From assembly GCA_949318235.1 (NCBI GenBank), contig OX439132.1, positions 13,301,624 to 13,365,623 on the forward strand: 64,000 nucleotides of DNA, in the 5' to 3' direction. The notes below the pieces were generated by a model, which was not told where the DNA came from, made no database searches, and was given only the letters and a program-made list of their open reading frames with translations. Source of the stretch: Ecdyonurus torrentis. Taxonomy: Eukaryota; Arthropoda; Insecta; Ephemeroptera; Heptageniidae. The position numbers and the translations under genes were made by a program. This document shows, one piece after another, positions 1-11,060 of this stretch. Position 1 is the stretch's first letter; the number at the start of each line of letters is the position of its first letter.

Positions 1-232
1 CAATTCACACTTGGCTTTGCAGAATATATGTATATAAATATATAAGTCTTCTCTTTAAACGTAAAGGTTAATATTTCTAACTTCATGCAAGGAGACATTT
101 TAAGCAATTATCAAAGCAATTTTAAATTTACTAAGAACAGGTTAATTTCACAAAACAATTCTACAAATTCGTAACATAACAATTCTCAAATTGTGAATAA
201 AAGGTATGTGCAATATTATGCACATATCCGCT

Positions 233-270
<38 letters not shown>

Positions 271-1489
271 CTTCTTCTTCTTAGCTTAGAGGGTTATCAA
301 TTTGGAGCGGAAATAGTCAAACGAGAAACTTTATTTTCACAATAAGTTTTTCTACGTTATGTTCAGCATAATAAATACTATTATTTTCAAATAACATTGA
401 ATGAAATTAAAAAAAAAAAAAAAAAAAACTGTTCCGAAAAAAGTTTTAATAATATTTTTAATTCTAAAAAAAGTGTCTATTTGATTTAAAAAGTTGGCAC
501 TAATGTTTGAATTTTTACATTTACATGTTATCCAATGACATTGCATGCTATCTTTAATGTGGAATAAACTTAATATTTAATCGTGTTTCGTGTTTGCACA
601 TGTTTGGCATAGCTATAATTTAAAGTAACGTTTGATCTCTACTTTGTGTTAATTGTAAATTTCGCAACTGTTCAGTTTGTGCGATCAGTCACTTACTGCC
701 TTGACAATAATTATTTAGCTAATTTTTTAAAATGAGCCTTATTTGAGATACATGTAAAAATCAATTTTTTAAAAATTTTAAAATTTCAAAGGTAAGCACT
801 GAGCAGATATGAATAGACAGAGTTATATTTTAACTTTGTGTTTGTAATTTTGATCTTATATTTAATTGATTAAAATTTTTGACTTCTATAATTTTTCATA
901 CACATTTATTTATTTATTTTTTTTTTTAAGAATTTTTGAACAATGTTTTGGCTTTTTTATCAGTTATGGTCTTGGATATCTTAAAATAAGCCCTTTTTTT
1001 ATTAGTATTTCTTATTGTTGTTTGTTTTTGTTTATGTACCAACCTTAAGACAACAAATAATATTCACACAAAAAATAAAAAAATAAAATAAACATACAAT
1101 AATTTTAGTAAAAACTGGTTAAAAAATTTTTTTAGCGTACATGTATAGATTTGTTATACACAGTATAAATTATTTTTACTAATATTCATAATACTGCCTA
1201 CCAATTTTGTAATAAGTTGAAATGTTACTATATAATATGATTTTGTATTAATTAAATCATATCAATCGGAATCATGCCCATACATAGTACAAAATTTTAC
1301 ATTTAAGTTTCAAAATACAGTATAGTTATTGCTATTTTCGGACATACCTGTATAAACAAGAAAGTTCGTTCAAATGCAAAGCAGCGTTGTTTCAATAATC
1401 AATATGTACCATAATGGTTTAAAAATATTGAAAATAAACATATACAAAGGTTTTATTACATACTGCTTTACGTCTCACACAAATTGTTG
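1..1489. other. AT-rich non-coding stretch with a T35 tract
   Basis: No exon-like reading frame or RNA gene is seen. A run of 35 T residues (236-270) followed by CTT repeats is the only clear landmark. A second A-run lies near 409-428. Confidence 0.6.
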
Positions 1490-1820
1490 AAGGCATAGAC
1501 CAGAAGAAAACATAAGCATTTATATCACAAAACACTTGATGTGACTAACATAAATAACTTTAGTTTGTATCAAAACCCAACTCATCAAAAAATTTCGATT
1601 TATGCAACCCGCACAACATTTTTTTTACTAATTTTTGCATGTTTCTGACGTCAGAAACATGAATAGTCACGCAAATTGCACAAGTGCATACTTTACAGTA
1701 TTTCCACGCTCTCTCGTGGGGCTACATTAGTATTGTGGTAAAAATTGTCATCAGTTTGGCAGATCCCATTTCGTGTTTATTCATTAAAAAGCACATGTTG
1801 TTTTAAGTGGTCTATGACTT
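1490..1820. mobile_element. MITE family M1, copy 1
   Basis: About 330 bp closely resembles 40598-40940 and 53186-53534 along its whole length. Shared landmarks are ATTTATATCACAAAACACTT, TTTCTGACGTCA and GTTTATTCATTAAAAAGCAC. The ends are inverted: CATAGACCA on the left and TGGTCTATG on the right. No coding frame. This copy lacks the full TTAAAG at its left end seen in the other two. Confidence 0.75.
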
Positions 1821-2784
1821 TAATGCTTTATTTTACTTGGTTTTATACTCATGTAACCAACTATATAGGAAAAACGGTCGGTTGAACTGAATACTTGATG
1901 AATTATAGAAACATTATTCATATAGTTGTTCACTTTTTTAAGTATCACCCGGTGTCAACTCGCGTGTTAAACGTCCGTTTATTAACAACTTGGGGAATAA
2001 TCTGTAAAGATGGCGCCACCAGTACTATTTATCCTGCAGGTTATGCAATTTGCACTACATTAACGAAGAAAACGTTGCCTACTTTGCAGGATACTTGTTT
2101 TTTTTTATACCTTTTTATTAAATGCACTAATAATGATAATAATCAGGTAAATAATTAAGCTATTCAGGTATATAGAAGTATCTAGAGGTATATTTCACTT
2201 TTTTAAAATTAAATTTAATAGAATCAGAATGTACTTTTATAAAATATATCATATTTAATTACGTAGCTTATTTGAAGTAGTTTTTGATTAAAAATATATA
2301 TTGCAAAAAAAAAAAATACTCCCCCCCCCCCCCCCCCCCGTACTCTAAAAGAAAAGAAAAATTAATAAAATAAGTACTTTTACCATTATTAGTTATTATT
2401 ATATTTAATTATTGTGCATTAAATTGTATTTTATGCATAGTACTTGCACTCCACCCCTCTCATTCTTCCTTAATTGTATATATGTGCTCTGTACATTTCT
2501 AGTGAAACGAGAAGCTAGTCTGGCTAATAATTTAGTCCGGCTGAATTACTATCTTAAATAAAATGGTGGCAATATAAATACACAGAAATGGGTTTTCACT
2601 TCAGTAAGTTCATTGAAAAGACAAGCAATTCAATTAGGATTTTTTATTATTATTATTATTTTTCATAGTTTCTAATTTTATTCATTGTTTAATTGTGGCA
2701 TTCATTTTATATTACAGGAACTAATTAAACAAACTATAGCAACACCCAGGCATCACCTGAAGTACAGAATCAGAAGTTGGAATT
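1821..2784. other. AT-rich spacer with a C-run
   Basis: No gene is seen. It holds an A-run followed by C18-C19 (about 2306-2339). A short less AT-rich patch (1945-2030) resembles the reverse complement of 9350-9430. Confidence 0.45.
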
Positions 2785-2886
2785 CTGTGTGTGCTTTCCA
2801 TTAATTGGAAATTCCTTACCTGTCGATAAGACAATGTCTTGACTGGGACTGGGATTGGTTGTATAGAACAATAATACAAAATGGCA

Positions 2887-2919
<33 letters not shown>
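2785..2919 (+). mobile_element. tRNA-derived SINE family S1, 5'-truncated copy
   Basis: About 105 bp ending ATGGCAAGCA plus a 30-A tail matches the 3' part of the full SINE at 5244-5655 (shared CCATTAATTGGAAA, GATAAGACAA and GACTGGGACTGGGATTGGT). Only the 3' end is present, as expected of incomplete reverse transcription. Confidence 0.75.
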
Positions 2920-2921
<2 letters not shown>

Positions 2922-3026
2922 GTTTTTCTCTCTCTATTTTCTTGATAATCTTAAAGCAAAAATATAAATTTTTAGTTCTTGTTAAAGAGAGTGAGAGAGA
3001 AAGAGAGATTGTCACTAAATCCTTGG

Positions 3027-3195
3027 TTACGTCAATGTAAAGTGGGACTTCGGACGTCGAGTATGTTGATGACTTGATGTGACTGAGGATTAGTGACATT
3101 CTCTCTATCTCTCACTGACGTAGGTAACGTTGGACCTTGGACGTACAGCAATGTTAATGACCTGACAAAACTAAGGATTGGTGACATTCCCTACC

Positions 3196-3232
<37 letters not shown>

Positions 3233-3422
3233 TATATAGTGACATAGGTATCATTAGATCTTGGACGTACAGCAATGTTAATGACCTGACAAAACTAAGG
3301 ATTGGTGACATTCCCTACTCTCTCTCTCTCTCTCTCTCTCATACTGCTGTAAGTAACGTTGGACCTTGGACATACAGCAATGTTAATGACCTGACAAAAC
3401 CAAGGATTGGTGACATTCCCTA

Positions 3423-3475
<53 letters not shown>

Positions 3476-3810
3476 TGCCGTAGGTATCATAGGATCTTGG
3501 ACTTACAACAATGTTAATGACCTGAAAAAACTAAGGATTGGTGACATTCCCTACCCTCTCTCTCTCTCGTACTGCCGTAGGTAACGTTGGACCTTGGACG
3601 TAGAGAAATCTTAATGACTTGACATGACTACGGATTAGTGACATTCCCTTCCTCTCTCTCTCTCTCTCTCATATTATATAGTGACATAGGCATCATTAGA
3701 TCTTGGACGTACAGCAATGTTAATGACCTGACAACACTAAGGATTGGTGACATTCCCTACCCCCCCCCCAACCTTTCTCCTCTCTCTCTCTCTCTCTCTC
3801 ATTATTAGGT
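3027..3810 (+). repeat. Minisatellite of about seven 90-135-bp units, each with an internal CT array
   Basis: The unit core contains TTGGACCTTGGACGTACAGC, AATGTTAATGACCTGACA and AAGGATTGGTGACATTCCC, then a CT array of varying length, then the next unit. Units begin near 3027, 3116, 3236, 3346, 3476, 3576 and 3676. The first and last are the most divergent. Some units have a run of up to 9-10 C before the CT array. No coding function. Confidence 0.85.
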
Positions 3811-4025
3811 AATTTTTTTAACAGGAACTATAAATTTATATATTTACAGTCAACCGGGGTGACTTCGAACACTTTTTGCAGTATTTTGCAAATATCTTCA
3901 AAAATAATTTTTTCAGTGCAACCAAAAAATTTGGGGTTGTGTAGCTAACGACGTACTACTACTAACCCCATGTGTTGTTTTTAAATTTTCTCAAAAACCC
4001 TAATTAACAAAAAATTAAAGCTAGA

Positions 4026-4067
4026 GGTGTTAAAAGTCATCCCGGCTCCGGGGTGACTTTAAACACC
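4026..4067. repeat. Internal palindrome of transposon T1
   Basis: The arms at 4026-4045 and 4048-4067 are complementary over 20 bp with three mismatches and a 2-nt spacer. Each is a version of the terminal motif GGTGTTCAAAGTCACCCCGG. It sits directly before the (TA)n array. Confidence 0.8.
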
Positions 4068-4068
4068 T

Positions 4069-4071
<3 letters not shown>

Positions 4072-4149
<78 letters not shown>
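4072..4149. repeat. (TA)39 microsatellite
   Basis: An uninterrupted TA array of about 78 bp inside transposon T1 copy A. Copy B has only a short AT-rich stretch at the equivalent place, so the expansion came after the copies separated. Confidence 0.95.
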
Positions 4150-4151
<2 letters not shown>

Positions 4152-4251
4152 CTGGCTTTGGGTTAAATTTTGAGCTTTAAACTTCCATGGAACTTATTAC
4201 TAAGGGTCTTGTTATATGATATGACAGCTCAAGGTCCACCCCCAACCCCCC

Positions 4252-4712
4252 GGCTGGTATGAGTTTTCTTAGAAGTATGCGTGGTAAAACAAGATTAGAT
4301 AGGGTAAGGAATACTTGGGTGATGGAGAAATGTGGAGTAAAAGAAACTGTGACTGAGAAGTAAGAGAACAGTGTGTTACGGTGGTTTGGTCATGTTGAGA
4401 GAGTGGGTGATGAAAGAATAGCAAAACAGGTATTTCATAGTAGAGTGAATGGAAGGAGAGATAGAGGCAGGCCTAAAACATCATGGTCTGAGGTGGTCGG
4501 AAGATGTTTGAAAAATAAGAATGTACTCTGCAGTATGAAATGCAAAAGGAAATGTATGAAACAAGGTATGGAGACTGGAGGAAGCAAGTGAAGTATGTCA
4601 GGACAGGAAGTTGTGGAGGTCTATCACTGGGTCAGGATAAAACATCTGTGTTTTTGGCTTACCACGAAAGGGATTATAGCGTCATGATATGTATGTATGT
4701 ACGTATGTATGT
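4252..4712 (+). pseudogene. LINE relic: C-terminal end of a non-LTR reverse transcriptase plus 3' UTR
   Basis: One frame from 4259 reads MSFLRSMRGKTRLDRVRNTW, then a stop at 4361, then VLRWFGHVERVGDERIAKQV, and further on GRRDRGRPKTSWSEVV. The RLDRVRN, RWFGHVER and GRP-x-W motifs are the familiar C-terminal tail of non-LTR retrotransposon ORF2 proteins. The in-frame TAA and the missing upstream RT core make it a dead fragment. The 3' UTR ends GCGTCATGATATGTATGTAT, a GTAT-repeat tail. It interrupts transposon T1 copy A: copy B continues across this point. Confidence 0.85.
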
Positions 4713-5243
4713 ATTTGCCCAAAATTCATTTTAACCATATTTTCAATACGACATCAATTCATATATATTTGTACAAAATGAAGTTAATATTACTTTGCTA
4801 AGCAATTTAATTTCTAATTTTATAATGTCTGAATGGTACTTGATAATTTTACCATTAATTAATGGCAATAAGTAATTATTGTACTGGATTGCCAAAATTC
4901 AATGTTAAAGATAGGGGAAAAAAATTAATATTTGATTTTTCAGCTGAATTTTTGGTTATATAAACATCAATCAGTACTTAATAAGGTGTTGTCCCTAATT
5001 TTTAGCTGCCCGGCACCCTTGACCCTGAAATGACCCTTGCTTTTTTAAATATAAATTTTAGAGAAATTCTAACTGCACCAATATTGAATTCCTAGGCCCT
5101 CAAAACCTAAGTACTGGCACCTTGGTTGTTCACATGTCAAAAACCATACTTTGTAGGGTAGGGTCATGACCCTTTTCTGTGGACGGACCCTTTTTTCAAT
5201 ACAGTCTTAACCTGGGAAGGGATTGAGATATTTTGAAAAGTAA

Positions 5244-5621
5244 CCCAAGCTGGTATGGCCGAGTGGTGAAGGCAGCTGACTCGCAACTCTGTACTCCTCA
5301 CCGAGTATAGGTTCGAGCCACTGCTGGGTGCGTACATGAAGTGTGAGAGCACAACGCGTTGCACGATGCATGTTTACATGCATTCCATGATGACGCACAG
5401 TATTTGGGAGGTTCATGATTGTTGTGATTGCACCGACCAGCCTGCCTAGATGTTTCCACGGTTTCTCTATATAGGCTGTCATGGCGAATGCCGGGCTGTG
5501 TACTTAGGCCGTGGCCGGCCCGTGTGTGCTTTTCCATTAATTGGAAAGTCCTTACCTGTCGATAAGACAAAGTCTTGACTGGGACTGGGATTGGTGTATA
5601 GCACAATAACACAATATGGCA

Positions 5622-5655
<34 letters not shown>
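5244..5655 (+). mobile_element. tRNA-derived SINE family S1, full-length copy
   Basis: The head resembles tRNA-Leu/Ser: box A region TGGCCGAGTGGTGAAGGC (from about 5255) and box B GGTTCGAGCC (5311-5320), which would form an internal RNA polymerase III promoter. A roughly 250-bp unrelated body follows, then the 3' end ATGGCAAGC and an A31 tail. It splits transposon T1 copy A; copy B has the empty site. Confidence 0.85.
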
Positions 5656-5657
<2 letters not shown>

Positions 5658-6190
5658 TTGTTATGTAGGTTTTTGGGGGCAAGCAATCCTCTTTAATACT
5701 CGTTAAATTCTTTAGCCCCTTGAATACAAAAAGCCAAAGTTTCAGAATGATACAGCTAAATTAAATTTTAAGGTCTATACTTAACATGGGAAATGTGCCT
5801 CGGAGGTGTTCAAAGTCACCCCAGAGGACAAAATAGGATATAAAAAATAAACTTCTAACCCTACTGCAATAAAATTTGGTATACATTGTCAGGAAGCTAT
5901 ATCTGACAAGATGGTACCAGATTCATATGCTAGCTTTCACCTCACCACCCTCCAGGGTAAGAGTTTAAGGGATTGTGTTTATTGTTAACTTTCCCACTTC
6001 TTGGAAAATAATTTTTCTCGGAAAACAAACAATTTAGGGAACTAAAAAAGCCAGCAAAATTAAATTTGAAAATGTGCATGTGCACTATGCACACAAATTT
6101 TTTAAACAAAGTGGCAACACGCATTATTGAGTAACAATGGGGGGAAGTTAAAGTATATAGCCAAGTTTTCAAAGTCACCCCGGTTGACTG

Positions 6191-6206
6191 TACTTTATGA
6201 TTACCA

Positions 6207-6249
<43 letters not shown>

Positions 6250-6437
6250 CACTAATTCACAGTATGTCAATATTCATCAACATTACTCTATATACGTCAA
6301 AGGTTCCATGCTACCTATGTAACATGGGAGTAAGGGTAAGTGAGAAGCAGAGGGAGGGATCAGTTATACATTCAAAATGCATACTGATATGCGGTGTTTA
6401 CGTTGCGCTTTTGTACTGTAATTGGAATTGTTAATTA
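6191..6437. repeat. Spacer between inverted T1 copies, with a (GA)n array
   Basis: It contains a GA array at about 6210-6246 and otherwise nothing recognisable. It would form the loop if copies A and B paired. Confidence 0.7.
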
Positions 6438-7740
6438 CAGCTAACCGGGTTGACTTTGAATACCCGGGGTGACTTTGAACACTTATTGGCTACTTTAACT
6501 TTCCACTCTTGTTACTCAATATTGGGTGGTGCCACTATGTTCAAATTTTTTGTGTGCATAGTGCACATGTCTAAATTTAATTTTGCTGCCTTTTATAGTT
6601 CCCTAAATTGTTTGTTTTCCCAGAAAAAATATTTTCTGAGAAGTGAAAAAGTTAACAATAAACAAACACCCTTAAACTTTCTACCCTGGAGGGTGGTAGG
6701 GTATTCTATTCTATTTTGGGTATAAATCTATTCTTTCTCACCATTGGATTGCTTGCCCCCAAAAACCTACATAACAACATCTTACTTGTCAAAATATCTC
6801 AATCCTTTCCCAGGTTAAGGCTGTTTTGAAAAAAGGGTCCGTCCGCAGGAAAGGGTCATGACCCTGCCCTACAAAGTATGTTTTTTGACAAGGTGCCAAT
6901 TTGCCAATACTTAGGTTTTGAGGGCCTAGGAATTCAATATTGGTGCAGTTAGAATTTCTCTAAAATTTATATTTAAAAAAGCAAGAGTCATTTCAGGGTC
7001 ATGGGTGCTGGACAGTTAAAAATTAGGGACGCCACTTTGTTAAGTACTGATTGATATACTCATAGCCAAAAATTCAGCTGAAAAATCAAATATTAATTTT
7101 TTCTCCTATCTTTAACATTGAATTTTGGCAATCCAGTAAAAAAATTACTAATTACCATTAATTAAGGGTAAAACTATCAAATACCATTTAGACATTATAA
7201 AATTTGAAATTAAATTGCTTAGCAAAGAAAAATGAACTTCATTTTGTACAAATATGCATCGATTTCCTATTAAAAATATGGTTAAAATAATTTTTGGGCA
7301 AATAAAATTTAAATAATTAAATTGGGGGGTTGGGGGTGGACCTTGAGTTGTCATATCATATAACAAGACCCCTAGTAATAGGATCCATGAAAGTTTAAGG
7401 CTCAAAATTCAACCCAAAGCCAGTAATAATTTTTTAGATTTAGGTGTTCAAAGTCACCCCGGTTTAAACACGCAGCTTAAATTTTTTGTTATTTAGGGTT
7501 TTTGAGAAAATTTAAAAACAACACATGGGGTTAGTAGTATAGTACGTTAGCTACACGACCCCAAATTTTTTGGCTGCACTGAAAAAATTATTTTTGAAGA
7601 TATTTGCATAATACTGCAAAAAGCAGGGTCGGCCTGGCCAGGTCCGCTAGTCCGCGATTGCGGACCGGGCCCCCCCGGGCGCGGGCCCTTGCCGTGCCCA
7701 CCACAACACTCCAATTAAAAAATAAAAAAAAAAATGAAGG

Positions 7741-7772
<32 letters not shown>

Positions 7773-8587
7773 AGAAGAAGAAGAAGAAAATTAAAAGGAC
7801 AATTTCGAACTGATAAATTTTCTTTTTCTTTCAAAAGAAGATAAGAAATTACATCTAATCTTAAAATTCTATCCGCTTTTAATTTTTTAAAAAATTGCAC
7901 TCCTATAGTGAACTCTATAGTCTAGTGGTCAGTTAGCAATTGTTTTGTTATTGTTCACCTACTTCATATAATTTGTCCTCCTTTATATTTTGGTAAAAAT
8001 AATAAAAAAAAAATGTGACTTTTTGATTGAACGGCGGGGAAGAAATGTGACTTGGTGCGGCAAGTGTGTCGGTGTGACAATACTAATTAGTAAAGATAAA
8101 TTTATAATTAAATTATCGCTCCTAAATGTTTTCTAAACCAGAATATAAACACAATACTGGTGCACTGAAACATATACTCAGTCCGCTAGAAAAGAATTGG
8201 ATAAGTGTGGAAATGATCCTAAACAAAGAAAGCTGTCGTTCTTCGCGTTTAAATAAAATAGTTGATTTTATTCAATTGTATTTTTTAATTTAAGCTTTTT
8301 TCTGAACACCATATTTTTCTCCATTATATTAGCTCATTTAAAAACATTATAATGATTTTATTTGTAGTGTGCATGTCATAAAAATATCATACAAAAGTGA
8401 AGTATTTTAAGTAAATTCCTAATTAAAAGGGGGCGTGGCATCAAAAAAATTTCCTGCGGAGCATTTTTGGGGGGCTTCGCCCCGAAACCCCCCTTTGGTC
8501 GCGGGCCCTATTGTAATCTCGCGGACCGGGCCTTTTCCTCCCAGGCCGACCCTGCCAAAAAGTGTTCAAAGTCACCCCGGTTCACTG
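6438..8587. mobile_element. TIR transposon family T1, copy B (inverted relative to A)
   Basis: Flanked by TA, with left end CAGCTAACCGGGTTGACTTT and right end AAAGTCACCCCGGTTCACTG. Blocks match copy A in reverse order and orientation, for example the CTTGCCCCCAAAAACCTACA block (6751) versus 5664-5683 and the GGGGTTGGGGGTGGACC block versus 4233-4250. It is split by a hAT-like element (7624-8554). No transposase frame. Confidence 0.8.
7624..8554. mobile_element. hAT-like non-autonomous element nested in T1 copy B
   Basis: The ends are CAGGGTCGGCCTGG and CCAGGCCGACCCTG. The flanks GCAAAAAG (7616-7623) and CCAAAAAG (8555-8562) form an 8-bp target duplication with one mismatch. CAGGG-type ends with an 8-bp duplication are typical of hAT elements (family knowledge). 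GC-rich subterminal stretches with GCGGACCGGGCC occur near both ends. The middle is AT-rich with an A-run at 7741-7770 and has no transposase frame. Confidence 0.8.
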
Positions 8588-10889
8588 TATGTGTTTAACC
8601 AAAATAACATGCAATCTTATGGAGCTCACTTAACAATTCCTATAAGAAAAAGGTCAATGTGAACACAGCATTACTGTATGTACTGTATATGTATGTACTT
8701 TATTCATATACATATATCATACATACTTTTGAAATGCTGATGAAAGTATCATATGATGGTGTATCACGTACCATTCTCACACACCTGTTTTTCTTGTATT
8801 ATTATTATTGCAGTCCAAATAAAAATTTAATAATAGTTATAGCCAGTCAAAAAAGAAGTATGTAATACTAATAATAATTTGGCATTAAACACGTACAACA
8901 AAACAAACAAAATTATGGTGACGACACCAGACCATCACCAGACAAAGCAATTATAGCAAAATAATAACTTTTTAGTTTCCCAATATGACAGATCACACAA
9001 TGTGTGCATACGTAAAGAAATATTCTATGTGTGTACATCATATACATGCATAAATACTTTATATTAATCATATATAAGCTTCCACAAGTCCAGGTAAACA
9101 GAGAAAATTGAATGACAACAATAAAAATCGGACTGAACCGACAGCTTTCCAACACTTTTGGAGACTCAATTTTCAGGGAAGATGATATTAATTTTTGTAA
9201 TTAAATAAGCACATATCTCGGAATTCATTAAGATATAAAATTAGTATAAATATCACTAATATGTAGTATTAAATTACCAAAACTCTTCAAAAACACTTTG
9301 TATTATTTCTAATATATTCCGCCATCTTTGAATTTAGGCCGTGCTGCCATCCCAGTAGACTATTCCCCAACTATTTTGCTAATAAACGGCGCCCCCTATG
9401 TTAGTTTTCACCGGGTGTTAAGTATATTCATATTTTCATGAGAAAAACTAATTAATCTTATTTAAAGTATTAAAAACAATACCAAGCCTTCCAATAGTGT
9501 ACATTATATAGCATTAATGTATGAAACAAATGATAACACCAAATAAAAGATTGTTTTGAATAATGTTTTTAGTATAGTGTATACTGTATACTAATAGTGT
9601 ATATAAATTAATTCATAACGAGAAAATTATTTATTTTTTATTCGTTTCAGTTATTTTTAAAATACAATATTTTATACATGTTGATGTTTTTAGTATCATT
9701 TTAACACTAAATTAATTATTTTAATAATATGAAAATACTCTGCACGTATTATTATTATTATTGTGCACTAGAGAATGCAATACCATGTAACAACTCATGC
9801 AGTTTTATACTGCAGTAGCTATAATGCAATAAATATTATAATGCAGTATTTATATCAAAAGTTTATGAAGAACTTTAACGTTGATATTTCAATAGTATAT
9901 TTTATATTTCATATACTTTATATTATATTATTATTTATTATATAATATAGTTCAGTTTATTACTGATAAAATACATTTTTATAATTCTTCTCACATTATA
10001 TCAAGTCGTACATATTATAGAGAAAATATGATTAAAATATGAAATACGTGAAAATATTAATAAAAACTTTTATACTAAAAGATTATGTTTTATTATTTAG
10101 CATATACGTATATGAAATAGAATAGGGAAAAAACTGCTGGTTTTTAACTTTACATTAACACATAATATTTTTATGTGCCTTAAGCACTGAAAGTTTATTT
10201 AACATGTCTTAGTCACCATACAAAACTTTTATGTATATTATGTGACCATGGCATGATGAAATAAATTAGTTTACATTTAAAGTATTTCAAAATAAAATGA
10301 ACATTATTTTTATTTTTTTTTACATTATTATTTTGTACAATGACATAGCACACACCAGTTTGTGAAAGCAGAAATCTTGTAACTTATTGAAGTGTATAAT
10401 AGTTTCAAAAATCAGCAGTTGGAATTTCAATTATTTTCTCCTTTGTTTAGTATCAATTTATGCTATACAAATGACCTTTAAAATGAAGAAAAAGCACGCT
10501 ATTAATATATTTTTATTGAATACGAAAGAAGTTTTAATCGATTTTGCGATTAATACATTTCTCTCTCTCTCTCTGTCTCTCTTTTCCCACGAGAAAAAGG
10601 TCCATTTTTTTTATCGAGCGTATAAAATTTTAAAATTTTGATGTTTAAATTTTTCAAAAGATTTTTAAGTTTAACCATTTTTCAACAGAAAGAAAGAAAA
10701 ACTTAATTTTTTTAAGTGACAAAAATAAAAACACATATAATATATTATCATTATAATAGCAACAATAATACCGGTTTATTAAATCTATAAGATATTTGAT
10801 GATATTATTATAAATAAAAGAAAAAAGTATAGAATTTTAAATATAAGACTTTCAGAAGACGAATATTTTTAGAATATTTATAAAACTGT
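8588..10889. other. AT-rich non-coding spacer
   Basis: No gene, RNA or clear repeat beyond short AT-rich runs and a small CT array near 10560-10582. A patch at 9330-9430 with CGCCATCTTTG and CACCGGGTG is less AT-rich than its surroundings. Confidence 0.5.
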
Positions 10890-11060
10890 AAATTATCTAA
10901 CCTCTATTAGTGGTCTGGGAAACCAAAAATCCGGGTTTGAGTCCCGGTCGAGCCGAATTCCTTTTCAATGCCAGTTTACTGCTTATATAACACGGTGTAA
11001 CATGAAAGCCATACCCTTACATTAAAAGTCCCGTGTAAAATAGGTGTTAAAATTACACAC
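10890..11060 (+). mobile_element. tRNA-like repeat family S2, copy 1
   Basis: It contains a box-B-like GGTTTGAGTCCCGG at about 10934, then GGTCGAGCCGAATTCC and ATAACACGGTGTAACATGAA, shared with 28313-28443. The downstream CCCGTGTAAAATAGG (11031-11045) is the reverse complement of the opening of the second copy. This suggests the family has inverted ends in addition to its tRNA-like core. Confidence 0.6.

Larger units (their letters stand above)
3847..6190. mobile_element. TIR transposon family T1, copy A (2.34 kb with two insertions)
   Basis: Ends are CAGTCAACCGGGGTGACTT on the left and its complement AAGTCACCCCGGTTGACTG on the right, each flanked by TA. A TA target duplication with CAGT ends suggests the Tc1/mariner-pogo group (inference). 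The interior has no transposase frame. It is interrupted by a LINE relic (4252-4712) and a full SINE (5244-5655). Removing these leaves a core alignable, in inverse orientation, with copy B at 6438-8587. Confidence 0.8.

Noticed and set aside
5164..5682. Minus-strand frames of 66-104 codons
   Set aside because: They are antisense to the tRNA-derived SINE and its A tail.
7604..7813. 69-codon frame ending in poly-Lys
   Set aside because: It starts in T1, crosses the hAT-like end and runs into a poly-A tract.
8435..8662. 75-codon frame rich in Pro and Arg
   Set aside because: It crosses the GC-rich end of the nested hAT-like element and the right end of T1; it is a by-product of transposon ends.
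10921..10960. Possible tRNA gene
   Set aside because: Only a box-B-like arm is present; the rest does not fold as a tRNA and the sequence recurs at 28340 as part of a repeat.
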